From Leishmania donovani (Eukaryota; Euglenozoa; Kinetoplastea; Trypanosomatida; Trypanosomatidae), in assembly GCF_000227135.1 (NCBI RefSeq), contig NC_018247.1, positions 339,055 through 403,054 on the forward strand: DNA of 64,000 nt, in the 5' to 3' direction. Numbering within the stretch: position 1 is the stretch's first letter; the number at the start of each line of letters is the position of its first letter. The position numbers were made by a program, and so were the translations under genes. Under the pieces are notes generated by a model that saw only the letters and a program-made list of their open reading frames with translations, was not told the origin of the DNA and searched no databases. Of the stretch, positions 45,796 to 59,321 are shown in pieces.

Positions 45796-48700
45796 ATGGA
45801 GAGCTACTCAGTGAAGGTGGGCTCTTCATCGCAGTCGCCAGAGGGCAGCGCGGCTGGGGCCGCAGCGGAGACGCTCACATCGCCGACAGTTGGGCAAGCA
45901 GTGATAAGCAGCAACTGCAGCACAACTCAAGCCGGCAACTTTCCTCACCTGGTGCGCAAGAACTTGGCACACGTGGAAGCCGTGGAAGCAACAGCAACAG
46001 CAGCGGAGTCGGTGGTGCCAATGCAGTCACGCTCTTTATCCCTGGTGACGGGCACCTCGAAAAGCGCACCAGCAAGCACGGGGGTGTTCGCGGGCGACAT
46101 GGATTGGCCGCAGTGGGGATTGGTTTCTGTGGTTTCGCTGTGTGGCGCCGCGGCGAACGCCCCCTCCTCGCCGCCGCCGACCGCCGCCGCTGCATCGGCG
46201 CCGCTTATTGCATCCCCTGAGAACCCTCTCACACCTTCTACTATGGTGCCTCCTCTCCTGCCAGTGTCCGCCTTGCCCTTCATTATTAGCGTCGTCACGC
46301 CGGCGAGTGGGTCAAGTGCCGCGGCCGAGATGAACACTGCGCCGACTCTGGAGATGCTGGGGAGAATCTCGGTGCTCTCGACGGACAACGCGACTGTGTC
46401 GACGCTGTCCCCTCCCAGTTGTGACCCCATCGCCTCCTGTCACGACTTCTATCGGCGACTGAACAGCAGTCTCGGTGTCTCGTCTGCCTCGTCGGTCCCT
46501 CTTCTGCGGAGCATTCCACCCCCTCCGGCGACGTCGCTTGGCGACAGTAGCAGCTGCAGTGACGACAGCGCCGCCGCAGCTACTGCTGTGTCGCCGCTGT
46601 CTACGCTCCTATCGCGGCGTTGCTCGGGGCAGCATCCGCCTTCGCTGCTGAACAGTCAGACACTCGCTTCTGTGCTGTCCGTCGGAGAGGCGGATGCACC
46701 TCTCACACCTCCGTCAAGCCCTTCAGAGCCGCCGTTGCCATTGCCAGACCCCGCACCCTCTCCGCAGGCGTCTGCTCCACCGCAGCAGCAGCAGCAGCAG
46801 CAGCCCCCTGCAGACGTCGTCGCGCGACTGAACCCCTCGCTGCTCCTCATGGCGCAGACACTGTGCGGCTGTCCTTTCGCGGAGGTCATGTGCCCCGTCC
46901 TCGTGATGGAGAGCTCGAGAGCGCGCATCGCCGCGGCCGCGATAAGAAACCCAGACCCAGCAAGCTCCTCGGCAATGACCGTAGACCCCGACACACAGAG
47001 GCAGGGTCTGCCTCTCACACTGGGCCGGCCGCCCCACTCTGGGTCCTCGTCGAGCTCGCTCCGTCACCTCGACTCCCCGCAGCCTCTGGCTAGCAACGCC
47101 GCCGTCCTTGACCGCAAAGAGGACGACATGGCCGAGGACAGTCGCGGCACTTACCACCAAGCCGCCGCTGCGGTGGCGAACGGGGACGCGAGCGACGCCG
47201 GTGTCGATGACGAAGGCGGCCCCGAGACGAACTCGGCGCCCGCATCGAGGATACTGAAGTCGATATCCAAGACCTTGATGGGCCGTGCGTCTTCGTCGTC
47301 GCACAACACGACCACCAACGCCGTCACCATGGCCACCTCCACCGCTGCAACGGCGACCGGAACCTTCACCCCTAACCACAGCGCGCTCCCGCTGGAGAAG
47401 CTGAACAGCGATAGCCCGACGCCGCCGCCACCATGCGCCTGGTCGCTCGTGTACGCCAACGACGCTGCCGCGAGCATGCTGGGCTGCAGCAGCGTGGATG
47501 AAGTGACGACGGCGGCATTTGATAACCTGCTCTGCTGCTTCGCGCTGACCCTTCCCCCAAGCGCCTCCGCCGGCAGCATCCGCAGTAGCATGCCCCTGGT
47601 CACCGCCGCAGCGGCAACGGATGGGGAATCGGTGCCATTCGCGCTCGCCTCGCTACCCGCTACGGCGTCCTCGTCATCACCGCAGGCCGCATGCTTCGGG
47701 GAGAAAGAGATGGCCAGCAATGACGAAAACGACGACAAGGGACGCCAGAAGCATCAGCAGCCGTCTTCCAACGCAGTGCAGCAGCCGGGATGGCGGGAGG
47801 TGCAAAACCCAGGCGAGCTTTTCGCTCTGCCCAACCACAACTACGTCATCCTGTACAGCAAGCGCACCTCCGCGTACTACGCGGCACTTGCAGTGCCGTC
47901 GCACCAGCCGAAGATGTCACAGCGAACCAGCGTGGACGGCGAGAGTACGCCTCGGATGGGCTCGCCATCGACGATGCGGAACCAGTCGCTGTGTCCCACC
48001 ACCCAACAAGCTGAATGCTACCCACCAGTGCCGAGGAATCCATCACACCCCAGCGCAGACGTCCCATCGTCGAGGCTGACAGGCAGCGAGGAGGCCACCG
48101 GGATGGCGCAGTGCGGGCGACGAACCTCGACTATATTAGCAGCAGCAAACACCTCCTCCCCGCTCGAGCCCGACCTGAGTGATGGAGCGTCGCCGCCGCC
48201 GCCGATGCAGCAGCAGCGTTGCAGCCGGTACGTGGAGATTTACATCCTTCAGCGGCTGGAGAGTAGTCATAGACCAGCTGGCATTGCAAGGATGCCGACC
48301 GCACGCGCGGTGGCCGCCGGCCCCCCGCCAACGCTGGTAACGCTTGGCAGTGGCGCTGCTGATGCGCGCGGGCCGGGCGCTCGGACCACGACATCCCCCG
48401 GCGATCATCGGTCCACGGCCGTCTTTACGCCGCCACCTGCAGAGGCACCGCACCTGCGCAGTCCACAGCAGCTGCCGCCGCCACCGCATCGGCCACCGCG
48501 CTCGGCGTTGTCCAACTCTGCCACTGCAGCCGCAGTCACCGAAACGGGCAGTGTCGACTCTCTCGACGTCGACGCGCCGCGTCCGCTGCGGGAGCAGTAT
48601 GCGAACCGCAGCCAGCACGCCTCCCTACACCCGATGGTGCAGAGCCAGCGCCGGCTTCCGAGCAGCAGCACGGAACGCTCTTCTAACTGGGCCGCGTCAC

Positions 48701-50397
48701 GCACGAGTGGGCATCCCGGATCCCCGGCGCCCGGCGTGCAAGTCACCTTTGGCAGTCCTGAGACGCCCTCTGCCAACAGCGACGCCGCCTCGGCGATGCG
48801 GAGTTCCTCGCAGCACACAAACCAAAACAGTCTGTACGATCTGAGCTACCCGGCCTTCCATGTGAATCTTGCGCAACCGACGATCACCTCCACGGACTGC
48901 CTGTACGGCGCCAACGAACCCGCTGGTGCGGCACCTCTGGCGGCCGCCGTAGCGGGAGGATCACGAGGGCTGCCGCTCACACCACTGCACAAGCCAGGCG
49001 AAGACCCGCACCACAACTACAGCAGCCCCAACAGCAGCTCTACACCGTTGCAGAAGACAGCATCGAATGCCCGCCAACCGCAGCCGGAGCAACGTCACCT
49101 GCTGAGCCGCCAACGCCAGCACAGGCCACTAGCTGGCCTTGTCGACGACGAGGATGAGGCGCGCGCGGTGACCCGGTTCAAGCGCAGCTCCATGAACAAT
49201 TCGCTGCCCATCTCTCCAGCCCTCCAACCAGCGTCTGGGACGGCTTCTCGCCAACGCAGCCTCAGCTCCGCGCCACTGTCGGCGACAAGCACAACCATTG
49301 CCCTCCTAAGCTGTGCGCGATCCCGCATGCTCTCTCCTCTCTATCAGCAGCTGCCCCCGCCTAGCAGCGGACGTGTTTCGTCGTCGGGGTCGGCACGCCT
49401 GCAGTCACCAGCGGCTTCCACGGCAGCCCTCGCCCCTGCAGTGACTCCGCCAGCACCGAGGCGTGCGATGCAGGAGGCGCGCGACGTGGAGAGCGTCGTC
49501 CAGCTGGCCCAGCAGGTGCGCGCGGAACAGCAGCCTTATCGCAAGAACAAAGCTGGGCAGCTCGCGGCGTTTGCGAGGGGCTCTCCGCCGTCGGCGTGGG
49601 CTCACAGAGACTCGCAGCCGTTATCGCCGTTGTCTTTGAGCCTTTTTCACTCGCACGCCTCCCTGGTGCACCGCTCCCCGCACAGTGGTGGTCATCACAG
49701 CCTCGTAAGTGGCGGCGACGCCGCAGGCCTCAGCGAATACAGTCTGCCCCACCACACCTTCCCCAGTGCCGTGACAGGATGCCTACTGCAGCAGCCGCAG
49801 CCTTCAGGCTGGGCGTCCCCTATGGAGACCAGCGCTGCGCAGATGCTCGGCAATGTGGCGGGAATGTCGTGGCAGCGGAGCAACGAGGTGGATCAAATCA
49901 CGCCACACAAGCTTGCGGACCGGGTGCGATCTCAGCGCGGCGTCGTGGCCGTTCTCGTGTCGGCACGCCTGCCGCACACCATCATTTTTAACTCGGTTGC
50001 GTTTATGATGTTCGTGCAGCACGTTCTGCGGTTCCAGCGCCGCAACGGCGCCACGCAGGTGGCGTGCATCCTGAACGTGTGCCGTAAGATGCAGCTGGTC
50101 ATTCACATGATCCCTGTGGAGGTACTGCCGGGCGCCAGCGGCTGCGTCAAGCGCACCGGCGCTGACAACGGTAGCCCCAGCACCAACAGCGCCAGTCCCG
50201 CCAGCCGCAGGGTGAGCGTGAGCTGGAAGGCAAATAATGGCAATGCTGAGGGCGCCGACGGAAACAGCAGCACAGTCACAGAGGCTGTCGGGGCATTGTC
50301 GAAGCTAAACGCAACGTTGCCGAGCCCGCAGGAGGCGAATCCCGCGGGGCACCACCTTCTAGGCTCGCTGCCTTCATCGGCACCTGCCACGTCCTCA

Positions 50398-50428
<31 letters not shown>

Positions 50429-53400
50429 TGATCGTGGAGCTACTGAGAGCAAGACTGGAGGACCTCGACGTCCTCTACGGCTACGAGGAGTTGAGGGAAG
50501 CCTTCTCTCCCGCGGCCCCCGCGCTAGACAGCAGTGTCAGAGGCTTCATACCCAGCCACAGCAGCAGCGGCAGTGACCCCTTCACAAACTCCAATAGCAG
50601 CTGTGCACCGCCAACCGCGACCGCGTCCTCGCTTGGCACCGGTATTGTTGCGTCGTCGCCGCCGTGGGGCTCGATGCAGCATTACTCGACTCAAGCGTCT
50701 CCGCTGCACTCGCCCTCAGGCGGCAGCAAGGAAAGCCGGACGGCGACGCCGCAGCGCAGCGTGCAGTCGCTTCTCGCCACTAACGCTGTACCGCGCCACC
50801 CACACCGCGACCCCCTCCGGCGCTCCAGGGCCTGGTCTTGCAGTCCTCACCTACAGCAGCAGGCGCACGACCGTAATGCATCCACCACCCCTTCCGTCAC
50901 TGCCGTTCAAAAAGTCGCGCTCCTCTCGAATGCGGCGTCGAGCGGCGGCGATCGCCGCGACAGCAGACGTCGCAGCACCAGCGGCAATCTGGGCACCTGC
51001 AGCGGCACCGACAGGCTATCAAAGCGGAGCAGCGCCATGAGAAGTAGTGGCGACAGCGTCTCGAATGGCGCGTTATCGCGGCGATCGTCGTTCATGACAC
51101 GGACAACGGCGGCGACGGCGGCGGCGGCGGCGGCGGCAGCTGTGCGTGCAGCCGACTCGGTGCAGCGCAAAGGATCATTCGCGATGCTTAGCGGGGCCGC
51201 AGCTCACGCTGCAGACGGCAGTCGGGCGGCATCCGTGGTTCTTTCTCGTGCGAGCAACCCTGCTTCGACGACGGCCAGCGGCACCGCAGACGCAGCACGA
51301 GAGGGTGGCAACTCGAGCATCCTCACGAGCAATACCACCGCGGCGAGTCACACGTTCGATCCGGCGTTCTCCGAGGTGCGCGCGCTTGGGATGCAGCAGA
51401 ACACCGGTGAGGAGGGCGACGACACGCTGTCGCGGCAACGCACCCGCATGGAAAATGGGGAAAGCAGCGACGAGGTCATCGAGACTGCCGCCGAGAGCTC
51501 GCCCACGTCTCTGCCCAGCCGCCGCACCGGCAGTGTCAAGCAATCGCTGCTGTGGGCCTATCCAGGGGCTGGATCGGCTTCGCAAGCCCCACAGCCGCAG
51601 CACCGTCGCCTCCCTCCACGCTATGTATCAAGCTCCTCCTACCTATCCCGAGACATGCGGGAGAGCTTGGCCATGTGCGATGCGGCCACCCGCATCCGCG
51701 CTGACACGTACGAGGCGCGAGTCCTAATCCCTTTTACCACGCCGCAGCGGCTGGAGCTGCTGAGTCGCCTGGGCAACGTGCAGCTCTCCAAGTATCGCGG
51801 GCTCTCCGTCTTTGGTGTCAACCTCGTGAACCTGGTGACCGAGGAAGCCGCCGCCGAGGCAGCGCAGCCGTCGCCGCCGATCATTCCCCTGCGGTACGAC
51901 ATAGCGGCGCGCACGTATTTGGAGGGCGTGCGCGGCAAGAGTGTCATCTTTTCGCCCTTGATGTCGCCCACCACCGCGGCGCCATCGTTTCCGAGCAAAT
52001 CAGCGCGCGCCAGCGCCGACGTCAAGGAGGCCAAGGCGGAGCCAACGGAGGCAGAATCAGCAGTGGCAAATACGGCGGCGGCGAAGATGTCGAGCGCGGA
52101 CACTTTTTCTGAGGCCGCAGCACCGGCAGCTGGAGCGGCGGTGTCGATGGCGTTGCGGCTACGTCCGCCTCCCCTCCAGGCGCTGGCCAGCTCTGCCGCC
52201 GGCGCACCCGGCATCGCCGTCCCAGCTGTGAGTGCGGTCACCAGCGCGACGATGTCCTCACTCAGTGCCCGCTCGCGCGGCGAAAGCTCCGCGTTCAGCT
52301 CAGGTGCGGCTGGACAGAAAGTCGCGCCACTCGAGGCCGCAAATCCATCCGGCTTCTCCACCACACAGCATGGAAGCGCCAGCGGCAGTGAAGGCACCTC
52401 TCCGGAGGGCGTTGATGATGACACACTGCGGCGTGGCAGCGGGGCGACCGCATCGGGAGAAGCGACGCCGACGCAGCGCCACGCCGACCCCTTTCAACTG
52501 CCGATGGACTCTTCGCCCACTGGCGGGACACATCACGGCACCTACAGAGGGTTGTTAACACTGTCGATGAAGTCCAAGGACGACGGCGAGGATGGGCATT
52601 TCTCTGCGTCCGTCGTAGCAGCAACCGCAGCGCATGCAGAAGCGGCAAAGGGCATGGAAGACGGTAAGAAGCGGATCTCCGACAACGTTGGGAGGTGTAC
52701 GAAGCAGCTGCATGAAGGCAGAACACTCCGGGCTGCGGCGTCCTTCAGTGTATTAACCGTGAGTAGCGGAAGTCTACCAAGGAAAGGCACAGGCTTGCAG
52801 CTGCCCGCAGTGCTGCTTGACGGCACCATCGCCGCTGCAGAGGGCAAGAGCCGGAGCACGGCTGTCGCGAAGACTGAAAAAGAGCAGCTCACGGCACACG
52901 CGCGCACGACCACGCAGAGGGCGTCGATGGAGATAACGTCGCCGCTGCGACGGGGCAGCAGAGACGCGGCGCCGGTAGGCGAGACCCGAAGCACGGCCAA
53001 TACGGCGGTGACTGTGTCGACAGCGGTCATGCGCTCACCACCGCAGCGGCACGGGCCTCAGAGAAACCTTACTCCGCATTCCTGCCACCACGCCGTTGAA
53101 CTGTCTGCCCAGAGCGGGACGTTACAGACACCGCTCCATGTGGCGCTTCCATTCGCGGAAAGCTGGAACGCGGGGTTGCAGTCGCCGCCAGTGAGCCAGG
53201 GCAGCAATATCCTCAGTGCCTCTTGCGCAGCCGGGGTGTCAGGCGCGTCGATCACTGCAGGCAGTTCGGCAGACAGAACCACGCGCAGCAGCCGCAGCGG
53301 CACCCCATCAACGCAGAGTCGGCCCTCCGTTCCGTACCCGTCGTCTCTGCCGCACCCCATTGTCTCTTGTACGGCACCCTTCGCTGCTGGCAACAGCAAC

Positions 53401-56400
53401 CCAACGGAGCCGGCCAGCACGCAGAGCAGCAAGACGCAGGGCCTCGTCAGCGTCTGCACGCAGAAATCTGGCGGAACCGAGCTGCTCGGCTATGCGCTGT
53501 CCAACAGTGCGGCCGCTGCCTTCGGCGACCTCAGCACCGCACTGAAGAAGGAAGATAATGAGCATGCTGGGAGCAGCGCGAGGGCAAGCAGCACTGAAAA
53601 CAAGGAAGAGGCAAAGAAGGCGACCGTGAACGCAACGGCATTGCTGGAGCCCCTCGCCGTCGGGGCTCCCGAGACCAAGCGCCACACTCAGCAGTACGCG
53701 AATCCGGCGTCGCTCTCGGGGCAAGCACCCGAGTCGGTGATTGTCGCTGACATATCGGCGCACGCCGCCTTGCCGAGCATCTCATTCGCTACTCTCACTG
53801 GCACGGCTGCGGCGCAGTCGACGACGGCTGAGGAAGGCGATGCGATGACATCGACGATGGAGGTGAAGCTGTCCGGGGTGTCCGCTGACAATGGAGAGCA
53901 CAAAAGCAGCGGCAATCTGGGCAATCTCGTCGCACCCGTGGCTACGGGGAACGGAGGGGCGGGGGCGTCGGATGATCGGCGTGCTCCTGCGGGCGGCGGC
54001 AACGCCAACATGCCCGACGAGGCGAACGACTCGTTTGCCGATAGCTTCATGGATATTTTCGGTCTCGTCAACCGCCCACAGCAGCTGGCAGATCTGCGAC
54101 GCTGCGTCAGCATGCATGTACGAAGCGTTTGCGATCATGGTTTCTTGTCGACTGGCAGCAGCTCCATGTCCTCTGGCGCCACCATCAATGCGGTGGCAGC
54201 AGCGGCGGCAGTGCAGGGGAACACGTCAAGCTCCTCTACGGGGAATCGCGGTTGGGGTGCCGCGGTTGCCGCGCAGCCTATTCGGCCATTAACCGCCTTC
54301 GTCTCCTCACCCAGCGAGAGCCGCGTCGATGAAGGTGTGCGCAGCAGCGAGAGCAGTAAGCTGAGGCGTATCGCAGGCCTCAGCAACATCGCCGCAACAG
54401 CAGAGAAGGGCGCCACTCCCTACGCAAACGCCGCCATGCGTGCCGTTGCGGAGGACGCGGCTGATCAAACAACGCGCAACAACCTGCATGTGCTTGTCTA
54501 CACGACCCGCGCTTACGCAGAAGTAGAAGAGGTCCTAGGCATCTACGGGCACTGCACAACCTTCGTCACGAGTGCGACGAAGATGCTACGGTACGCCCGC
54601 TCAGGGCTGCAGCTCTTCGACGTCGTGATCGTGGAGTGGGTGGAGTCTCTTATTAGCGGGGAAATGCACGACACGCTCGCCAAACATGCCGTCGAGGAGA
54701 CGGTCGTGGCCTTCTTCATCTCGACAAGGCCTGGCGTGCGCACACCGACGATGAACGTCGATAACATCATGACGGACGCGACGGTGGTCATGTACGCCGA
54801 CAACCTGCTGGAAGGGCTGCTCTCGCGGAATGTACTGGAGGAGGTGCAGCAGCTGATCCGTCGCCGCCGGCTTCTGCGCTCGATGGTAGGTGTGAGGAAG
54901 GAGCAGTCGTACCAGATTGTGAGCCACATCGGGAGCGGCGCCTTTGGCGACGTCTTCGAGGTAATGATGTACGTGTCTCGGGGCAGACTGGCGATGAAGC
55001 GCATCTTTTTGAAGAGCATGAAGCTGCGACAGCTGGAGATCATCAACCGCGAGGTCAGCATCATGCGCTCTCTTGAGCACCCTAATATCGTGTCTTTCTC
55101 GCACACACGGCTGGAGGACAACGCGTACGCCATATTCATGGAACTCTGCGACGCGACGCTGGCGAATCATCTGCTGGAGCCGTCCGTGGCAATTCCGGGC
55201 GCAGCCCAGCGGCAGCAATACCGCAGCGCCGGCCTGATGGCCGGATACCCAGATAACGCCATGAACAACAGCAGCAACTCCGTCAGCGGCAACGGCGTCG
55301 ACGTGGCGGGTATGCTGCAAGCAGCAGCGCGCGAGGGCGGCAGAACCGAATTTCCCGGCGCCCACGGGGCCTCGATAATGACGCCGGAGCTCAAACGTCC
55401 ACAGGACGCCGTCATGATCGTGCACGACATCGCCAGCGCGCTGATCTACCTGCATCGCCGCGGCATCATCCACCGGGACATCAAGCCAGCCAACGTGCTC
55501 TTCGCGAACGGCATGGCAAAGCTCGGCGACTTCGGGTCGGCCGTGAAGATGACGGAGTCTCGGCAGCTGCGCAACATGAAGGGGACGGTGAGCTACATGG
55601 CACCCGAGATGGTGCTTGGCGAGCCGTACACCGAGTCCTGCGACCTGTGGTCCTTTGGGTGCCTCATCGCACGTATCATGGGCATCAATCTGGGCCACCT
55701 GAACGGGCTCCACATGCCGGCGCTCAACGAGCTGTACCGCGCCATCCCCAAGACCGGATCGCTGCCGCTCACCTTTACCAACCGCCTGTCCTCGCGCTTT
55801 GGGCATCACTTCACGGAAGAGACGACGAGCCGCGTGCTGAAGGCGCTCAAGCATGCCATCGAGATTGACATGGCGGAGCGTCAGCTTGCTGCTTCGCCGA
55901 ACTCGCACAACTCTGTGGACGCGAATAGCACCGTCGAAGACAAAGAGATGCAGAGCAGCAGCCAGCAGACTACCTCCATCGACAGTGGCGCGTCGCTCTG
56001 CACAGACACGGCATCAATGACGAGCGAGCGAGAATCGCGGCACGCCACGGAGCCAGATGGCGCCGGGACTGCCACCTCCGAAGCCGACAGTCAAAACAGT
56101 CGCCGCAGTATCTTGTGCATCACGACATCCGATATCGTCGTGCTGGGCGAATTCTTCGTGCTGCTGCCCGCCTCGCTCGTGGACCTTTTTAATCGACTGT
56201 TTCACCGCGATCCTGCGAAGCGCATGACAGCGGCCGAGGTGTTGGACCATCAAGTCTCATGGGATGTGGAATGGATGGCGCGCATGATGCAGGAGATCTA
56301 CGAGGTTTCGTGCCTCATTGAGCAGAGAAGCGCGGGTGCGCAAGGCGCAGCAGGAGGGGCGAGCCGGTTCCATTTAGCAGGGCAGGCAGGTGGAGGGCGA

Positions 56401-56688
56401 CTGCCGCGTAGGGAGGAAGGTGCTGGAACGGGCGTCGCTACACCGTCAATGACGGCGGGCAACTTCGCGCACTTCCCTATCCAACCCGGCTCCGGTGAGC
56501 TGGCGTGGATGACCGGCGGCAGTGGAGGCCAACGCGTTCTCGGCGCGGCCGGGACAGGCAGTGGTGCCAACATTCTGTCAGCCGCGAACAACCATGTGCT
56601 CGACTTGTCGCTAAGCAGCAGCTCTAGCGGCAGCGGCGGCGACGACAGCGGCGGCAGGGGCAGCAAGGACGAGGCATCTGACGACTGA
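45796..56688 (+). CDS. Giant Ser/Thr protein kinase with receiver-like and PAS-like regions, 3630 aa
   Basis: The kinase domain starts near 3039: IGSGAFGDV glycine loop, Lys3068, HRDIKPAN (Asp3228), DFG (Asp3245), MAPE (from about 3268), then DLWSFGCL. All catalytic residues are present, with a STE11/NEK-like activation segment. It carries an insertion of about 75 residues between the hinge and the HRD helix and another of about 100 or more in the C-lobe. Directly upstream (about 2897-3030) lies a receiver-like fold: LHVLVYTTRAYAEVEEVLG, then FDVVIVEW with Glu2947 at the phospho-Asp position, then TVVAFFIST. A PAS-like stretch is seen at about 549-575 (VYANDAAASMLGCSS), another ordered block at about 1382-1445, and Gln runs near 330 and 1535. 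The rest is Ser/Ala/Pro-rich. The first ATG is 45796. A sensory or scaffold kinase is inferred. Confidence 0.88.
46783..46804 (+). repeat. CAG repeat encoding Gln run in the kinase
   Basis: CAG units encode about seven Gln flanked by Pro. A second run at 50398-50425 encodes about eight to nine Gln. Both lie in disordered linkers. Confidence 0.7.
50398..50425 (+). repeat. CAG repeat encoding Gln run in the kinase
   Basis: Uninterrupted CAG units following a Ser-rich linker, near residue 1535 of the kinase. Length probably varies between strains, which is inference. Confidence 0.7.
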
Positions 56689-59321
56689 GCTCGCATGAAG
56701 AGCAATGCTCTCGGATTCCTCCGTACATTCCGCCCTCCGCGACTGTAGAGAAAAAGCATGCGGGCGTCTTCTGTTGGTGTGTGCGTGTCTGCGTGTGCCG
56801 CGAGCTTTCCCTTTGTAGCTTCGCCTCTCTTTCCCTCGCTCTATACCACTTTTTCGTGGCTGCTGTTGCTGGGCCTTCGCCCTGTCCTTCCCCTCTCTCG
56901 TGTACCCCTCCGCGTACAGCGAACACCCGCTCCATGCCCAAACACAGCGCCTTTCTTCCTTTTCTTTTCCCGTGATCCCTTTCATGTGCATGCCCGTGGC
57001 CTGGGCCGTGTTGTGCGTCGGTGTCGGTGTCCCCTCTCTCGGGCTTCTTCCTCCTCGATTTTACGCACGTATGAGTGATGCCTTTTTTCTTTGCGTTGTC
57101 TCTCTGCTCATGGTGGGAGCGCGCACGCTCCGCGTCATGTTCCTGGTAGGCCGCCGCTGCTGTGACACCCATACGGTATCCTCGCCCTCCCTCTCTCCTT
57201 TCTCTCTCCCTATTATCGCCAAATACCATCTTTCCGTGTTGTCTTCCTTCTTGTCGGTGTGTGCCTGTGTGGGTGTGTGTACGGATGTGGGTGCCATGTG
57301 GTCGGCCCTTCTTATATGGATACTCTCTCTCTCTCTCTCGCGCCCCCTCCCCGTTTTTCCTCCTCCCGGTGTCTTCTCTCTTGTTGGGTCTGTTTCGTTG
57401 TCTGGTATGCCTGTATGTGCTTGCATGGAGGCAAGCCGCCGCACCCATCCCCCCTCCCTCTCACATTTCCTCTCTTCGTTTTAGGCTTCTGCGTATGTTC
57501 TGCTTTTCCTTTCATCGACCGTGCTCTATTTCAGGTAAAATGCGGTATACGTGCTGCGGTTTTTGTGTACCTGCTGATCTGCGGATGTCGTGGGTTTCGT
57601 CCGTCTAACTGTGCCAGTCGAGGGACGCGCATGATATCCGCTCCGTCCTCTCTCCCTCTCTCCCTCTCTCCCTCCCTCCCTCTCTCGCCACAGCCTCCAG
57701 GCTGTTTCATGGTGTAAGCTTGTGTTTTTCTTTGTTGTTTTCCAATTCGCTACAGCGGCTCGTCTCGTGTTCGCGCGGTAGAGCCTGGCCGAGACTCATA
57801 CACACAGAGGCAAGCAGATTTATAGCCGCTTGCGAGGGCGCACATGCAAGTCCCAGATATGCTGTCGTATGCCGTTTTCATGTGCGAGCCTCGCCCCCTC
57901 CTCCCCTTCTTCTCCGCTCACACGCTTATGCGCGTCTCTTCCACGCTTTTCTGTTGCGTGCCTGCGACTGTTGTCGACTTACTTCGTAGTCAACCTGTTT
58001 TTTCGTTGTTGTTGTTCTCTGCGTGTGTGTGTTTGAGGTGCTCGCCTATACCGCCTGCAGCCATCTCACACGACGCATGCGCGCCTATGCGGACGCATGG
58101 GCACATACACGCATACGTGAATGCAGATATGCTCACAGGCATCTATATGTCCACACACGTAGACGACCAGTGTGTGTGTGTGTGTGTGTGCGTGTGTGTG
58201 GGATGCCGAGGTTGGGAGCTAGAAAAGGGGCTCAAACGAAAGCAGAGGGATGTAGGCACACCTATGATACGGGTCAAGGCGGCCGCGGTCCAAACGCCCA
58301 CGCACACCAGCACTGAGGTCGGAATTTGCATTTTTTTTCGGGGGAGGAGGGGGAGTTGTCTGGGCTTGTTCTCGTCTAGCGTTTCTTTTTTTTTTCGTGC
58401 CTTTGGTTTACGCTGCCTCGGTGTACATACATATATGCGTATGTCTTATATGGATACACATATACATACGCAGCAGCCAGAGCAGCAGAAGCAGCACTTG
58501 TCGTGTGTGCTCACTTTGTTTTTCTTCTTGCGTCATCCTTTGGATTCAGCATGCTACGCACACGACAGTGTTGCCCATTTCATAACGCAAAATCAAGCAT
58601 GAAAAGAAAGTGCGACCTCGAGAAGAGGTCTGCTGGGTCAGTCAAACGCTGCCACTGATGGAGAAGCCTGGGAGGGGGGCGTCTTTCTCTCGTTGCCCCC
58701 CCCCCCCAAAAAAGCGCCGCGTACCCATGTGTGTGTGTGTATGTGGCTGATGATGCAGTGTACAGATTTGTTAGAATCATGCGTGCTAGGATGCGCTGAC
58801 CTCCGGCTGAGCGCTTTCCCGCAGCCCTTGCCCACAAAATCGAGTTATGGACTGCGCAACAAATTTGTGCTCGACGTCCGCGACACCTCTCTTTGCGTGG
58901 GCCTCACAGCATGCACCCTCATCCGTTGCCACACCGCTTTTCCCTTCTCATAACGCATCTGTGCCCCTCATTTTCTCTCTCTATATATACATATATGGCC
59001 ACACACCCGCGCGCGCGCACGCGCCCGTCTCTCCTGTCTCCATCTCCCCTCCATGTGCATGTTCATCAGGAACACGTATCATCAGGCACTTCTTCCGAGC
59101 AAGCACTCGTACAACTCTCTCTCTTGCCTCTTCGCTTTTCTTTCGTTCCTTGCTGTGTGTGTGTGTGTCCTGGTAAGCGCTGTGTGCTGCACACGCTGGA
59201 CGTATTCTGTTCTGTATCGTTGCCTCCTCACCTCGCCCAAATCCAGCCCTGCCGCGACACCTTCGACGCACTCGCGCCCCCTCACTCCCGTCCACACAGT
59301 CACGCTGCCCCATCCCCAGCT
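56689..59321. other. Spacer between the kinase and the ARD fusion gene, 2.6 kb
   Basis: Probably a long 3' UTR of the kinase plus the leader of the ARD gene. It holds CT-rich tandem repeats at about 57649-57685, a TG repeat at about 58170-58199, C and A runs near 58697-58713, and a TATA-rich stretch at 58983-58996. Candidate acceptors are AG 57483-57484, AG 59176-59177 (after the tract at 59115-59154) and AG 59245-59246. No gene supported. Confidence 0.5.
59115..59177 (+). promoter_or_regulatory. Putative trans-splice acceptor for the ARD fusion gene
   Basis: CT-rich tract (59115-59154) followed, after a short TG repeat, by AG at 59176-59177; leader of about 145 nt. AG 59245-59246 is an alternative. 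Confidence 0.4.

Noticed and set aside
54601..55908. 435-codon minus-strand ORF inside the kinase domain
   Set aside because: Val/His/Arg-rich antisense shadow of a strongly conserved kinase frame.
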